A DNA stretch of 64,000 nucleotides from an uncultured Prevotellaceae bacterium (GTDB lineage Bacteria > Bacteroidota > Bacteroidia > Bacteroidales > Bacteroidaceae): assembly GCA_900318685.1 (NCBI GenBank), contig ONLL01000003.1, positions 145,013 through 209,012 of the forward strand, in the 5' to 3' direction. This document shows, piece by piece, positions 15,986 through 25,117 of this stretch. Every line of letters begins with the position of its first letter. Position 1 is the stretch's first letter. Position numbers and translations under genes: made by a program. The notes under the pieces were generated by a model that was given only the letters and a program-made list of their open reading frames with translations, ran no database searches and was not told the DNA's origin.

Positions 15986-16097
15986 ATGAAGGATATGAAG
16001 GATGGAATAGTAACTTTCGTATAAAGAAAAACATTTAGTCGGCGAGTAAATAATTTCCTATAAGGAAAGTTGCTATTCTATCCTTCATATCCTTCAT
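15986..16097. repeat. 112-bp foldback element with 33-bp arms
   Basis: Arm 15986-16018 starts ATGAAGGATATGAAGGAT and arm 16065-16097 is its reverse complement with 2 mismatches. The 46-bp centre is AT-rich. No gene is inside. It looks like a MITE-type inverted repeat. Confidence 0.85.
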
Positions 16098-16110
16098 ATC
16101 GCTCGAGCTC

Positions 16111-16215
16111 GCTCACGTTGACTTCGTCTTCGTTTGTCACGACTCGGCCATTCAAGCAAGCTTGATGGCTCTCGCTGCTCCAAACGCTCGGGAGTGAAAG
16201 CAAGTCTTTCACTCC
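16111..16215. repeat. Copy of a mosaic 3'-tail sequence with hairpin
   Basis: The stretch from CTCACGTTGACTTCGTC to the stem GGAGTGAAAG (16191-16200) and its complement CTTTCACTCC (16206-16215) recurs at 18056-18197, where a further 35-40 bp is inserted. The hairpin lies 2 bp past the stop of the gene at 16218 and may act as a transcription end or mRNA-stabilising stem; it has no T-run. Confidence 0.75.
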
Positions 16216-16217
16216 TC

Positions 16218-17939
16218 TCACTTAATCACGACCTTACGGCCGTTCACGATGTTCAGTCCCTTCTGCAAGGTGCTGATGCGCTGGCCTTGGAGGTTGTAGA
16301 TGGCTCCCTTACCCTGGGACAAGGTTGGGGTGAGGCCTATGCCTGTCATCTGTGCATCGAACACGCCTGTGAAGGTTTCCTGGCTGTTCTCCACAGTCAC
16401 AGTATAACGGCCTTTGGCATAGCTGGAAATGTCGATGTTGAGACCCACGATGGTGCCTGCGTTGATGTTTTTCTCATAAACACACTTGCCTGATTCATCA
16501 GTGATACGTACCAGATAGGCATCGTCGAGCGGGTCGAGATGGATGCTTAACTGTAACTCGCTGTATTCGCCATAGATCGACGCCTCTGCCTCTCCTCGCA
16601 TCGGAGCCTTTGGCTGATTCTTGATAGTATGGGTGAAGTCGAAGCGGTTTCTGGCTTCTGCGCCTTCAGGGGTAGCCCCATCCTCTAATGCGTCGTTGAG
16701 ATAGATAACCTCATCGCCAACGGTGCACGACATCAGGAACTGTCCAAGATCTGTTAACGTCGGATCAAAGGCATTTGCAAACGGGCCATTAATACCTCCA
16801 ACACCTTCCAACCAAGTGGTACATCTGAGGCTTTCGTCAGTCATGACATCCCTGTAAACGCCCTTAAAGCCTTCTAATCCTCCTGTCTGCTTCGGTCCTA
16901 CCACATAAGTCTGACCATCCATCTGGAAGGTGCCATTGTCCGCGAGGGAGAAGTCGTACATCAACTTAAACTGTTCGTCTGTCGTATCGTAAAGGTACAC
17001 CTGCTTGTCCTCTTCATACCATGCTCCCACTTTGCTCAGGTAATTTGGTTGTGCATAAAAATCATAATATGGATAATCAGGACTGACATATTGCTGGCAC
17101 ATCATCTGCTTGCAGGTCTTTCCGTCGATAATCGTGTCGCCATCGAAGTAGTAGTAGTAAACTATCTGCGCAGGATTTCCCGAATTTGCACCCCAAGCTT
17201 TCCAGACTTTATCATCTTCGACCATTGGGCGATAAGCAATGTTTACATCAGACTTGGGGTTTTTCAGGTCGTTGAAATCATCGGCCGTGAAGATACACAT
17301 TCCGTCCTCATAGCATGATAAGAAGTTTTCTTTATGAAGGATACCATTCGAAGGCACGGGTGCAAATAGTTCCCAGATTTTCCAGCCTTCTTCACAACCC
17401 ACGCCCTCGACAATAGGAGCTGAAGCGAAGTAGCGGGAGTGATTCAAAAGATCATAATAGAATACATGGAGTAATTGGTCATCGTGGAAGCGCATAGGTT
17501 CAATGGAAGTAAGCTTGTAGTGATATCCCTCAGGTGAAGGACAGTAACTATTGCCAACTGACATAGTAAAATCATAAAGCAGATGGTCACCAAGTTCACT
17601 GTCATACAGCCATATCTTTCCGTTCTCCTCACGAAGAGCACTATAGAATATATTGCTGTCTTCGCTTGTGCGATACATCTTAAAATAGGTCTTGCCGTCT
17701 ATCTCTGTGGTATCGTTAATGACATATGAGATTTTCTTCGTCCATTGCACATCATCCCATAAGTTATGATAAGACTCTTGATAATTCCAAGTCTTCCCCT
17801 CTTTCAAGAAAGGATGGTAAGCTACTTCAGCAACGCCATTCGAAGCATCCGGATCGAAATATAAACTGTCAACTTTGACGGCAGCACTTGCCATCATCGG
17901 TACCAACATCATGGTAAGAAGTAATGTGATCTTTTTCAT
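16218..17939 (-). CDS. Modular secreted protein with two WK-GDT modules and Por-type tail
   Basis: This 573-residue exported protein has a signal peptide at about residues 1-20 (MKKITLLLTMMLVPMMASAA). It contains two copies of an unnamed module of about 160-200 residues. Each copy starts like AYRPMVEDDKVWK, contains GDTIIDGKTCKQMM and continues with YDFSLADNGTF. The second copy ends with GPKQTGGLEGFKGVYRD. The C-terminal part is a linker, a beta domain (GRYTVTVENSQETFTG) and the tail IYNLQGQRISTLQKGLNIVNG. The tail fits type IX sorting, which would put the protein on the cell surface. I do not recognise the module. It is a paralogue of the genes at 18275 and 22497, and their last 450 bp or so are nearly the same. 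A leftover regulator 3' end lies just upstream. Start 17939 is preferred over 17966 because the signal peptide begins there. Confidence 0.8.
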   Translation of the reverse strand: MKKITLLLTMMLVPMMASAAVKVDSLYFDPDASNGVAEVAYHPFLKEGKTWNYQESYHNLWDDVQWTKKISYVINDTTEIDGKTYFKMYRTSEDSNIFYSALREENGKIWLYDSELGDHLLYDFTMSVGNSYCPSPEGYHYKLTSIEPMRFHDDQLLHVFYYDLLNHSRYFASAPIVEGVGCEEGWKIWELFAPVPSNGILHKENFLSCYEDGMCIFTADDFNDLKNPKSDVNIAYRPMVEDDKVWKAWGANSGNPAQIVYYYYFDGDTIIDGKTCKQMMCQQYVSPDYPYYDFYAQPNYLSKVGAWYEEDKQVYLYDTTDEQFKLMYDFSLADNGTFQMDGQTYVVGPKQTGGLEGFKGVYRDVMTDESLRCTTWLEGVGGINGPFANAFDPTLTDLGQFLMSCTVGDEVIYLNDALEDGATPEGAEARNRFDFTHTIKNQPKAPMRGEAEASIYGEYSELQLSIHLDPLDDAYLVRITDESGKCVYEKNINAGTIVGLNIDISSYAKGRYTVTVENSQETFTGVFDAQMTGIGLTPTLSQGKGAIYNLQGQRISTLQKGLNIVNGRKVVIK

Positions 17940-17975
17940 AACCGTTATTTTTTTATTTTTTTTCATTCGTGATTT

Positions 17976-18054
17976 TTATTTGCTTTTGAGTATCTGCTCC
18001 AGCGTGACATCGGGATTGGCTTCTCCGAACACGTCTTTCTTCAGCTTGAGCTTG
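17976..18054 (-). pseudogene. 3' remnant of a TPR/HTH membrane regulator gene
   Basis: These 79 bases match the 3' end of the intact regulator gene (25118-25196) with 2 mismatches and encode its last 25 residues, KLKLKKDVFGEANPDVTLEQ and on to the stop. Everything upstream is missing. It lies just before the secreted-protein gene at 17939, the same arrangement as the intact regulator before the gene at 22497 to 25088. This points to a past duplication of the regulator plus secreted-protein unit followed by loss of the regulator. Confidence 0.85.
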
Positions 18055-18055
18055 C

Positions 18056-18272
18056 TCACGTTGACTTCGTCTTCGTTTGTCACGACTCGGCCATTCTTGC
18101 GTCCCTGTGGTAGCAAGCGACCAGAGGTCGAGCGCAAGCAAGCTTGATGGCTCTCGCTGCTCCAAACGCTCGGGAGTGAAAGCAAGACTTTCACTCCTCT
18201 CACTTAATCACGAACTTGAGCTTTCAGCTCGAGCTCGCTCACGCTCGGGAGTGAAAGCAAGACTTTCACTCC
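18056..18272. repeat. Mosaic of duplicated gene 3' ends with 75-bp tandem repeat
   Basis: GGAGTGAAAG...CTTTCACTCC hairpins occur at 18173-18197 and 18248-18272, exactly 75 bp apart. Each is followed by CTCTCACTTAATCACGA, which on the minus strand is the ending VIK-stop of the secreted proteins. The first is therefore a stranded copy of a gene end. The block 18056-18197 also matches 16111-16215. The region holds no intact gene. Confidence 0.8.
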
Positions 18273-18274
18273 TC

Positions 18275-21200
18275 TCACTTAATCACGATCTTACGGCCGT
18301 TCACGATGTTCAGTCCCTTCTGCAAGGTGCTGATGCGCTGGCCTTGGAGATTGTAGATGTGAGGACTTGTCACTTCGTTTATCTCCGTCGTCTCTTCGAT
18401 TCCCGTGGGCAGGGTGTTGAATTCGCCTGTGAATGACTCCTGGCTGTTCTCCACTGTGACGGTGTAATGGCCTTTGGCATAGCCGGAGATGTCGATGTTG
18501 AGGCCTACGATGGTGCTGGCATTGACGGCTTTCTCGTAGATGACATTGCCGGAGTCGTCAGTGATGCGCACCATATAGTCGTCGGCTAGCAGGTTGAGAT
18601 TGATACCCAGCTGCAGCTTGTCGTATTCTCCATATACCGACCTTTCATCTTCACTCCTCCTCGGTGCCTTAGGCTTCGTCTTGATGGTATGGGTGAAGTC
18701 GAAGCGGTTTCTGGCTCCTGCGGCCTCCGGGGTGGCTCCATCCTCATATTCGTCGTTAAGGTAGATGACTTCGTCGCCAACGGTGCATGACATCAGGAAA
18801 AACGGATGGTATTCTTCACCATTATAGATATTATAATGCGGGCCCTCAATACTTCCGACGCCTTCCAGCCAAGTGATACAGTAATAGGGGTCTCCATCTG
18901 TGCACCAAAAAACATCTCTATGAACGCCCTTAAAGCCTTCTATACCTCCAGTCTGCCTCGGACCTATCACATAATAATTGTCAAACAGGAGAGTATCATT
19001 GGCAGCGAGGGAGAAGTCGTACATCATCGTGCCACTAAAGTACACTTTTTTATCCTCTTCATACCACACTCCAGCATTTCCGAATAAGGGGTATTGTGTA
19101 ATAATAGCATAATCTGAATGATCTGGGCTGACATACCGTTGATACATCATTTTCTTGCAGGTCTTTCCGTCGACGATTGTATCACCATCAAAGTAGTAAT
19201 ACTCCACCATTTGCACAAGATTATTCGAAATACCGCTTCCCACCTTCCACACCTTGCCGTCTTCGATCATTGGGCGATAAGCCATCTGTGTCTGCTCATT
19301 GCTTCCATCACGGCTGAAGATGCAGACACCATCCTCATAGACAGACATCAGCTTTACAGTGATGCCGTCATCGGCATTGCGCCCGAAGGGGAACAGCGGT
19401 CCGCAGTCCTCATTGCCAATGCCCTCCAGCCAAGAAACGATACTACCGTCATGACATGTTATCTCAAACTGCCTCAGTGTCCGTCCTGCCATGTCGACGC
19501 AGTTCTCAGCAGTGCAGATATCCTCCTGTCCTCCATTAATGAATCCGGAGCCTACTTTCATGCTAAAGAGATATATAACGGAGAGGTCGTTGCAGCGTAC
19601 CTTCCTGTCGGACTCCATCCAGTAGCTCTTGTCAGGACACAAGGGGCTATCGTCGCCCTCGGCACACATCACATAATAGGAACGTCCGTTGATGATGGTG
19701 TCGCCCGTGATGTGCAGCGAGTAGTTCCTGTAGAACGTATCCGTCCCTTCCTGCCAGCTCTCCTGGATGTTCCAGATCTTGCCTGTCTTCAGCATGGGAT
19801 AGTAGGAGTCGTCGGGCACACCTTTGTTCCAGGGTATAACAGTGCCTTGGTAGAACTCCTTGAACTTGTCCACATCCGCCCAGTGCACGCAAAGGATGGT
19901 CGACGTGCCCATGCCATTGAAGATGCCTTTGTTAAGGCTGCCAGAAAAGAATTGTCCTTTGATGGTCAGGGTGTCGATGCTGCAGCCAGAGAACGAACTT
20001 TCACCTAAATTCCTGATGCTCTCAGGCAGGACCAGCTTTCTGAGGGAAGAGCAGTTCGCGAACATGTTACCGTTCATAGCCACGATACCTTTGGCTAAAT
20101 TCACCTTCGTCAGGCTGCTGCAGTCCTTGAAGATTCCAGTGTTTACTACAGGAATCGTGGAAGGCAGGCTGGCTGTCGTCAGGCTGGTGCAGCCCATCAA
20201 GGCATAGAGGCCAAGAGAGGTCACACCCTCAGGAATGACGATCTCCTTCAGGCTGGTGCAGTCCATCAAGGCATAGTCGCCAAGAGAGGTCACACTCTCA
20301 GGGATGACGATCTCCTTCAGGCTGCTGCACTCACGCAGCATGTTATCACTGATTCGGGTAAGGCCGTTGGGCAATTCCACCTTTTCCAGTGCCGTACACG
20401 ACAGGAAGCCCTCGTCCTGTATATCCGTCACGCTGCCAGGCAACTTCACGAAAGACAGATAGGGAGAGCGCGAGAAAGCCTCTGTTCCCACAGTCTTCAG
20501 CCCGTCGGGTGCCGTGTAGCTGCCTGTTGTGGCTCCAGCGGGATAGCTATAGAGCAGTGTCCCGTCGGCAGAGAACAGCACGCCGCCCTCTGATTTCAGA
20601 GCCTTGTTGCCTGCCTCCACCTCAATGGCCCTCAGGCTGTTGCAGGCAATGAAGGGATTGCCGCTGATAGTGCTTATCGTTGACGGAAGAGAGATACGTG
20701 TAAGCGTGGTGCAGCCAGAGAAGGCATGACGCTTCATACCGGTCACCTGATATGTCAGTCCTCCGTAGCTCACCTCCGACGGAATGGTCAGTTCTCCTTT
20801 CCAACGGTTCTCCTTTTCTATCACTGCTTCGTTGCTTGCATCATCCAGCCGGTACTTCAGCCCGTCGATCTTGACGATTCCCGACATCGGGTCGGCTGAC
20901 ACCACCCCTGTCATAAAGTCATCACCCTCGTAAAGAAGTTTTCCGTTTACCTCACACGTCACGAGGTGGCAGTAGTCGCCCGGAGTGTTGACAAACGGGT
21001 CGAACAGGTCTCTTCTGCCTCCTACACCAGAGACCCAGACCACCTGCCAGCCCTTCGTGTATTTGAAGATGATGCGACGCAGCTGTTCACCGTTGACGTT
21101 GACATTGTCTACCCGTTCCACCTCATACTTCGTCCCGTAACGGTCGGTAACCTGGTCGCCAGGCATCAGTGAGAAGTCATATAGCAGACTCCAGTCACCC

Positions 21201-22417
21201 CCGTTTTGGGCATAACGGTAGTAGACCTTCTGCTGCTCCTCATAGAGGAAAGCATACAGGTTGTCGCCACGGAAAAGCTTCTTGCACTGACGACTGTCGA
21301 CGACGGTGTCACCATTCAGGCGCAGCTCATAGGGGAAGCCATACTCCCCAAACTCCGGCTGATACTTCCACATCTTGCCTTCTTCGAGCAGTGGGTGATA
21401 TGGTATGTCTGTTGTCTCATCCGACAGGCTAAGGTCGATTTTTGTGTATTCGCCGTCCTTGTAGATCAGGAGGTCGGTATCTGTGCCAATGTAGATATTA
21501 TCGCTGTCTATATCCATGCACATCCACCGCTTGCTCTCGAACGGGCAGGGATAGCTGGTGAATGCTCCGTTCTCCATCATCCTTAGCGGGCCATGATGGT
21601 CGGCCATCCACAACCGCTGCTGTGAGTCAAATTGCATGTCGTAGCAAATGTAGGAGCAGTCATAGCTTACGGACATATCATCGTTTATGAGTCTGGTCAA
21701 CTTATTAGCTGCTGTGTACCAAATGCCACCTTCTTCATCCACAGCCATAGCTGTCACATTTCCTGCCCCTTGGGGCACGTCTGGGTGTTCCTTGAAGAAA
21801 TAAACAGTTTCCTTGTCCTTGGTATATTTGACCAGTCCATAATCATAAACGAAGAGTCCGTAACTGGCTACCCACAACGCACTATCCCGATCCACACAGA
21901 TGTGTCCAGAGAACGAGTAAACACTCTTAGAGCTAAATGTAAATCGTTCCACATTATTATTCGGGTCAACCTTAAAGCCCACGCCATAACTGCAGCTGAC
22001 AAACATGTTGCCTTGCGTGTCGAACGTGATGTTTTCTATGCTAAGCACACTATAATTACTGTATTCCCAGTCTATCTTAATGCCGCTATGATGAAATTGG
22101 CCGTTGGAGTAGTACAGAATTTTACTCTCTGCTGTACCTATCCACACTTTTCCATCATGCACGGCAATCGCCCATGGGGTATAGCTCAGGCTACCTACTT
22201 TGACATCGAGTATTGTCTTCTCACCAGAGGCTTTGTTGATAACTACTAGATGTCCATCGAGCTTTGCCACATAGATATTTGCATCGTCATGTGCTATGTC
22301 CATAACAGCATGAAGATAAGGGCCGTCTCCGTTTTCCCTGGCAACATTTGCTGGATAGAAAGCATACATGCAGGTGGTGAATAGCGAAACCAACAAGACT
22401 AATAAACTCTTCTTCAT
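18275..22417 (-). CDS. Large modular surface protein: beta-propeller, WK-GDT modules, BspA repeats, Por-type tail
   Basis: This is a 1380-residue exported protein. After a signal peptide (about 1-20) come about 320 residues of propeller-like repeats (VDRDSALWVASYGL, VDEEGGIWYTAANKL, FDSQQRLWMADHHG), similar to two-component-regulator propellers. Next is one WK-GDT module (YHPLLEEGKMWKY). About seven BspA/LRR_5 repeats follow in the middle third (SSLKEIVIPESVTSLGDYALMDC). Two more WK-GDT modules come after these (YYPMLKTGKIWNI and AYRPMIEDGKVWKV). The tail is IYNLQGQRISTLQKGLNIVNG. BspA repeats are known in host or matrix adhesion. Start 22417 is chosen because GGAAAGGAAC sits upstream of it and the signal peptide begins there. 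Sites of unequal recombination among modules are likely. Confidence 0.82.
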   Translation of the reverse strand: MKKSLLVLLVSLFTTCMYAFYPANVARENGDGPYLHAVMDIAHDDANIYVAKLDGHLVVINKASGEKTILDVKVGSLSYTPWAIAVHDGKVWIGTAESKILYYSNGQFHHSGIKIDWEYSNYSVLSIENITFDTQGNMFVSCSYGVGFKVDPNNNVERFTFSSKSVYSFSGHICVDRDSALWVASYGLFVYDYGLVKYTKDKETVYFFKEHPDVPQGAGNVTAMAVDEEGGIWYTAANKLTRLINDDMSVSYDCSYICYDMQFDSQQRLWMADHHGPLRMMENGAFTSYPCPFESKRWMCMDIDSDNIYIGTDTDLLIYKDGEYTKIDLSLSDETTDIPYHPLLEEGKMWKYQPEFGEYGFPYELRLNGDTVVDSRQCKKLFRGDNLYAFLYEEQQKVYYRYAQNGGDWSLLYDFSLMPGDQVTDRYGTKYEVERVDNVNVNGEQLRRIIFKYTKGWQVVWVSGVGGRRDLFDPFVNTPGDYCHLVTCEVNGKLLYEGDDFMTGVVSADPMSGIVKIDGLKYRLDDASNEAVIEKENRWKGELTIPSEVSYGGLTYQVTGMKRHAFSGCTTLTRISLPSTISTISGNPFIACNSLRAIEVEAGNKALKSEGGVLFSADGTLLYSYPAGATTGSYTAPDGLKTVGTEAFSRSPYLSFVKLPGSVTDIQDEGFLSCTALEKVELPNGLTRISDNMLRECSSLKEIVIPESVTSLGDYALMDCTSLKEIVIPEGVTSLGLYALMGCTSLTTASLPSTIPVVNTGIFKDCSSLTKVNLAKGIVAMNGNMFANCSSLRKLVLPESIRNLGESSFSGCSIDTLTIKGQFFSGSLNKGIFNGMGTSTILCVHWADVDKFKEFYQGTVIPWNKGVPDDSYYPMLKTGKIWNIQESWQEGTDTFYRNYSLHITGDTIINGRSYYVMCAEGDDSPLCPDKSYWMESDRKVRCNDLSVIYLFSMKVGSGFINGGQEDICTAENCVDMAGRTLRQFEITCHDGSIVSWLEGIGNEDCGPLFPFGRNADDGITVKLMSVYEDGVCIFSRDGSNEQTQMAYRPMIEDGKVWKVGSGISNNLVQMVEYYYFDGDTIVDGKTCKKMMYQRYVSPDHSDYAIITQYPLFGNAGVWYEEDKKVYFSGTMMYDFSLAANDTLLFDNYYVIGPRQTGGIEGFKGVHRDVFWCTDGDPYYCITWLEGVGSIEGPHYNIYNGEEYHPFFLMSCTVGDEVIYLNDEYEDGATPEAAGARNRFDFTHTIKTKPKAPRRSEDERSVYGEYDKLQLGINLNLLADDYMVRITDDSGNVIYEKAVNASTIVGLNIDISGYAKGHYTVTVENSQESFTGEFNTLPTGIEETTEINEVTSPHIYNLQGQRISTLQKGLNIVNGRKIVIK

Positions 22418-22496
22418 AATGATGTTCCTTTCCAAATATGATGGATGAATACTATTTTTACGCTTCTTTAATACCGTTTATTTCAAAAGAACCCTA

Positions 22497-25088
22497 TCAC
22501 TTAACATAAACCTTTCGTCCGTTGACGATATTCAAGCCCTTCTGCAAGGAACTGATTCGCTGGCCTTGGAGGTTGTAGATGACTCCCTTGCCTTGGGTAA
22601 GGGTTGGGGTGAGGCCTATGCCTGTCATCTGTGCTTCGAACATGCCGGTGAACGACTCACGACTATTCTCCACAGTCACGGTATAACGGCCTCTAGCGTA
22701 GCTGGAGATATCGATGTTGAGGCCCATGATGTTGCCTGCGTTGATATTCTTCTCGTAGACAGCCTTGCCTGACTCGTTAGTGATGCGTACCAGATAGGCA
22801 TCGTCGAGCGGGTCGAGATGGATGCTTAACTGCAACTCGCTGTATTCGCCATAGATCGATGGCTCTGCCGCCCCTCGCATCGGAGAATGAGGCTGATTCT
22901 TGATAGTATGAGTAAAGTCGAAGCGGTTTCGGGCTTCTGCACCTTCAGGAGTGGCTCCATCCTCTAATGCGTCGTTGAGATAGATAACCTCATCGCCAAC
23001 ATAGCATGCCATCAGATTCCACATAGGCTCTGCCAATTCTACATTAAAGACATTTCCTCTCGGAGAGCCGTAAATGACTCCGACTCCTTCCAACCAAGGG
23101 GCACACCGATATATGCTTTCTCCGTCTACCTGCTTAATGTCTCTATAAACGCCCTTAAAGCCTTCTATGCCTCCTGTCTGCCTCGGCCCTACCACGTATG
23201 TCAGACCATCCATCTGGAAGGTGCCATTGTCCTCGAGGGAGAAGTCATACAACATCTTCATCTGTTTGTTTGTTGCGCTGTAAAAGTACACTTTCTTATT
23301 CTCTTCGTACCAAGCCCCCACATATTTTAATGAGTTTTCTTGTGATATCTCATTAGCTGCCGCATAATCTGGGCTGACAAATCGCTGCCGCATCATCTGC
23401 TTGCAGGTCTTTCCATCGATGATGGTATCACCATCTAAGTAATAATACTGAACCCATTGCACAGGATTACCCGAGTTGAGTGCTCCAACCTTCCACACTT
23501 TATCGTCTTCGATCATTGGGCGATAGGCCATCTCTGTTTCGAGTGGAACAATAGCCCCGAACTGGTTCCAGGGACTTGTGGACTGATAGCTGTCAACGGA
23601 TGATGCAGGCACATGAAGGGTAACCTGCGGGAGGTCAACATCTCCAAAGGTAAATTTGGTAGTATTGGGTACTGTCGTTGCATGGCAGTAAATATCCTTT
23701 AGGTTAGAAAGGTATCTAAAGGCAAAGTCATCAATATAATTTATGCTTTCTGGCAAATCGAATGACTGCATAGCTTTACAGCCACCAAAGGCATTTCTGC
23801 CAATAGTAGTGATACCAAACGGAATCATGACCTCGGCCAAATTGCTACAGTCTGCGAACATAGCAAGTGGTATTACTTTTAAATTTGGAGACAAGGCAGC
23901 ACGCTTAAGCGACGTACAACCCATAAAGGCAGCAGTACCAACCGTCGCTACACTTTCTGGCAATGAGATAGATTCCAAGCTGATGCATCCTTCGAAAGCA
24001 GAAGAAGCAATAGTAGTTACCCCCTTTGGGATAAAGACAGAATTCAGTTTTTTACAATTCCTAAAAATATAACTAGGCAATTCTTTGATGTTTGATGAAA
24101 GAATTACTTCTTCTAAGTTCTTGCCATAACCAAAGACACTTAAGCCCAAGGTTTCTATGTCATTGGTCAATACTATTTTTTTCAGATGCTGGCTATTGAA
24201 AAACGCAGCAATTTTCGCTGTTTTCACACCGTCAGGCACGGTATACGACTCTCGAGGTGAGCCGGCGGGATAACCTATAAGAGTTTTCTTGTCGGTGCTG
24301 AAAAGCACACCGTCTACAGAACTGAACACAGGACTCCCTTCTTCCACTTCTATTGTCTCCAAAGACAAGCAACTGGAAAATGGGTTACTGGGAATTTCCT
24401 CTAAGCTGCCAAACTCTGTATTCTTGATCGTCTTAGGAATGATAATCTTTTTGATGGTATTATTTGATCCGAATAATTCCTCTACAATAGTGGTAACAGT
24501 ATAATTCTCACCCTCATATTCTACTTCAGATGGTATCTGGATTATTTCTGCCTCATTATTCCATGGAATCTGATATAACAGTTTGGCTTGATGTGAGGTC
24601 TTCAACAATCGATATTTCAAGCCATCTATGACAACATCTTTTGTCTTGTATTCCAAGACTAACGGCTCACCCTCGGTCAGTTCTACCTGCCCATCAAACC
24701 ACCAGCACGTTAAATAGAATTTGTTTTTCTCCAAACCACGCACTGTATAAGATATGTTGAAAGGACAAATGCAGTCCATTGGAGCAGGAATAACAGGAAC
24801 CACGCTGATGACAACGGAGGGAGTATCATTGTTGCCACCAATCATTCTGTTTTCCACCTCGAAGCCTGTTGTACCGCAGTTACTGCTATAGTTAAGCAGG
24901 TCTACAGACAATATGCTTCCCTCCTTTGTAAGTTTGATTGTAGGCAAGGCAGATTCTTCGGCTCCCCTAGTTTGTGGCAGGCAGCCACTGCTAATAGGCT
25001 CTGAAGCAATTAGGTCCTCTTCTTGTGCCTTTGTTGATTTTACAATAAACAATGAAATGGCAATCAAGGTCAATGTAATCTTTTTCAT
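22497..25088 (-). CDS. BspA-like leucine-rich surface protein with one WK-GDT module and Por-type tail
   Basis: This 863-residue exported protein has a signal peptide at about 1-21. Residues 30-150 resemble a fibronectin-type domain (GFEVENRMIGG, PCTVRGLEKNKFYLTCWW-like strand). About eight BspA/LRR_5 repeats span 175-510 (GCISLESISLPESVATVGTAAF). One WK-GDT module covers about 525-720 (AYRPMIEDDKVWKVGALNSG). The tail is IYNLQGQRISSLQKGLNIVNG. It begins 29 bp after the stop of the regulator gene at 25118, so the two are likely cotranscribed. It is a paralogue of the genes at 16218 and 18275, with which it shares the C-terminal 150 residues almost unchanged. Confidence 0.83.
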   Translation of the reverse strand: MKKITLTLIAISLFIVKSTKAQEEDLIASEPISSGCLPQTRGAEESALPTIKLTKEGSILSVDLLNYSSNCGTTGFEVENRMIGGNNDTPSVVISVVPVIPAPMDCICPFNISYTVRGLEKNKFYLTCWWFDGQVELTEGEPLVLEYKTKDVVIDGLKYRLLKTSHQAKLLYQIPWNNEAEIIQIPSEVEYEGENYTVTTIVEELFGSNNTIKKIIIPKTIKNTEFGSLEEIPSNPFSSCLSLETIEVEEGSPVFSSVDGVLFSTDKKTLIGYPAGSPRESYTVPDGVKTAKIAAFFNSQHLKKIVLTNDIETLGLSVFGYGKNLEEVILSSNIKELPSYIFRNCKKLNSVFIPKGVTTIASSAFEGCISLESISLPESVATVGTAAFMGCTSLKRAALSPNLKVIPLAMFADCSNLAEVMIPFGITTIGRNAFGGCKAMQSFDLPESINYIDDFAFRYLSNLKDIYCHATTVPNTTKFTFGDVDLPQVTLHVPASSVDSYQSTSPWNQFGAIVPLETEMAYRPMIEDDKVWKVGALNSGNPVQWVQYYYLDGDTIIDGKTCKQMMRQRFVSPDYAAANEISQENSLKYVGAWYEENKKVYFYSATNKQMKMLYDFSLEDNGTFQMDGLTYVVGPRQTGGIEGFKGVYRDIKQVDGESIYRCAPWLEGVGVIYGSPRGNVFNVELAEPMWNLMACYVGDEVIYLNDALEDGATPEGAEARNRFDFTHTIKNQPHSPMRGAAEPSIYGEYSELQLSIHLDPLDDAYLVRITNESGKAVYEKNINAGNIMGLNIDISSYARGRYTVTVENSRESFTGMFEAQMTGIGLTPTLTQGKGVIYNLQGQRISSLQKGLNIVNGRKVYVK

Positions 25089-25117
25089 ATCTTTCTATTT
25101 TTAGTTATTTATTCCAC

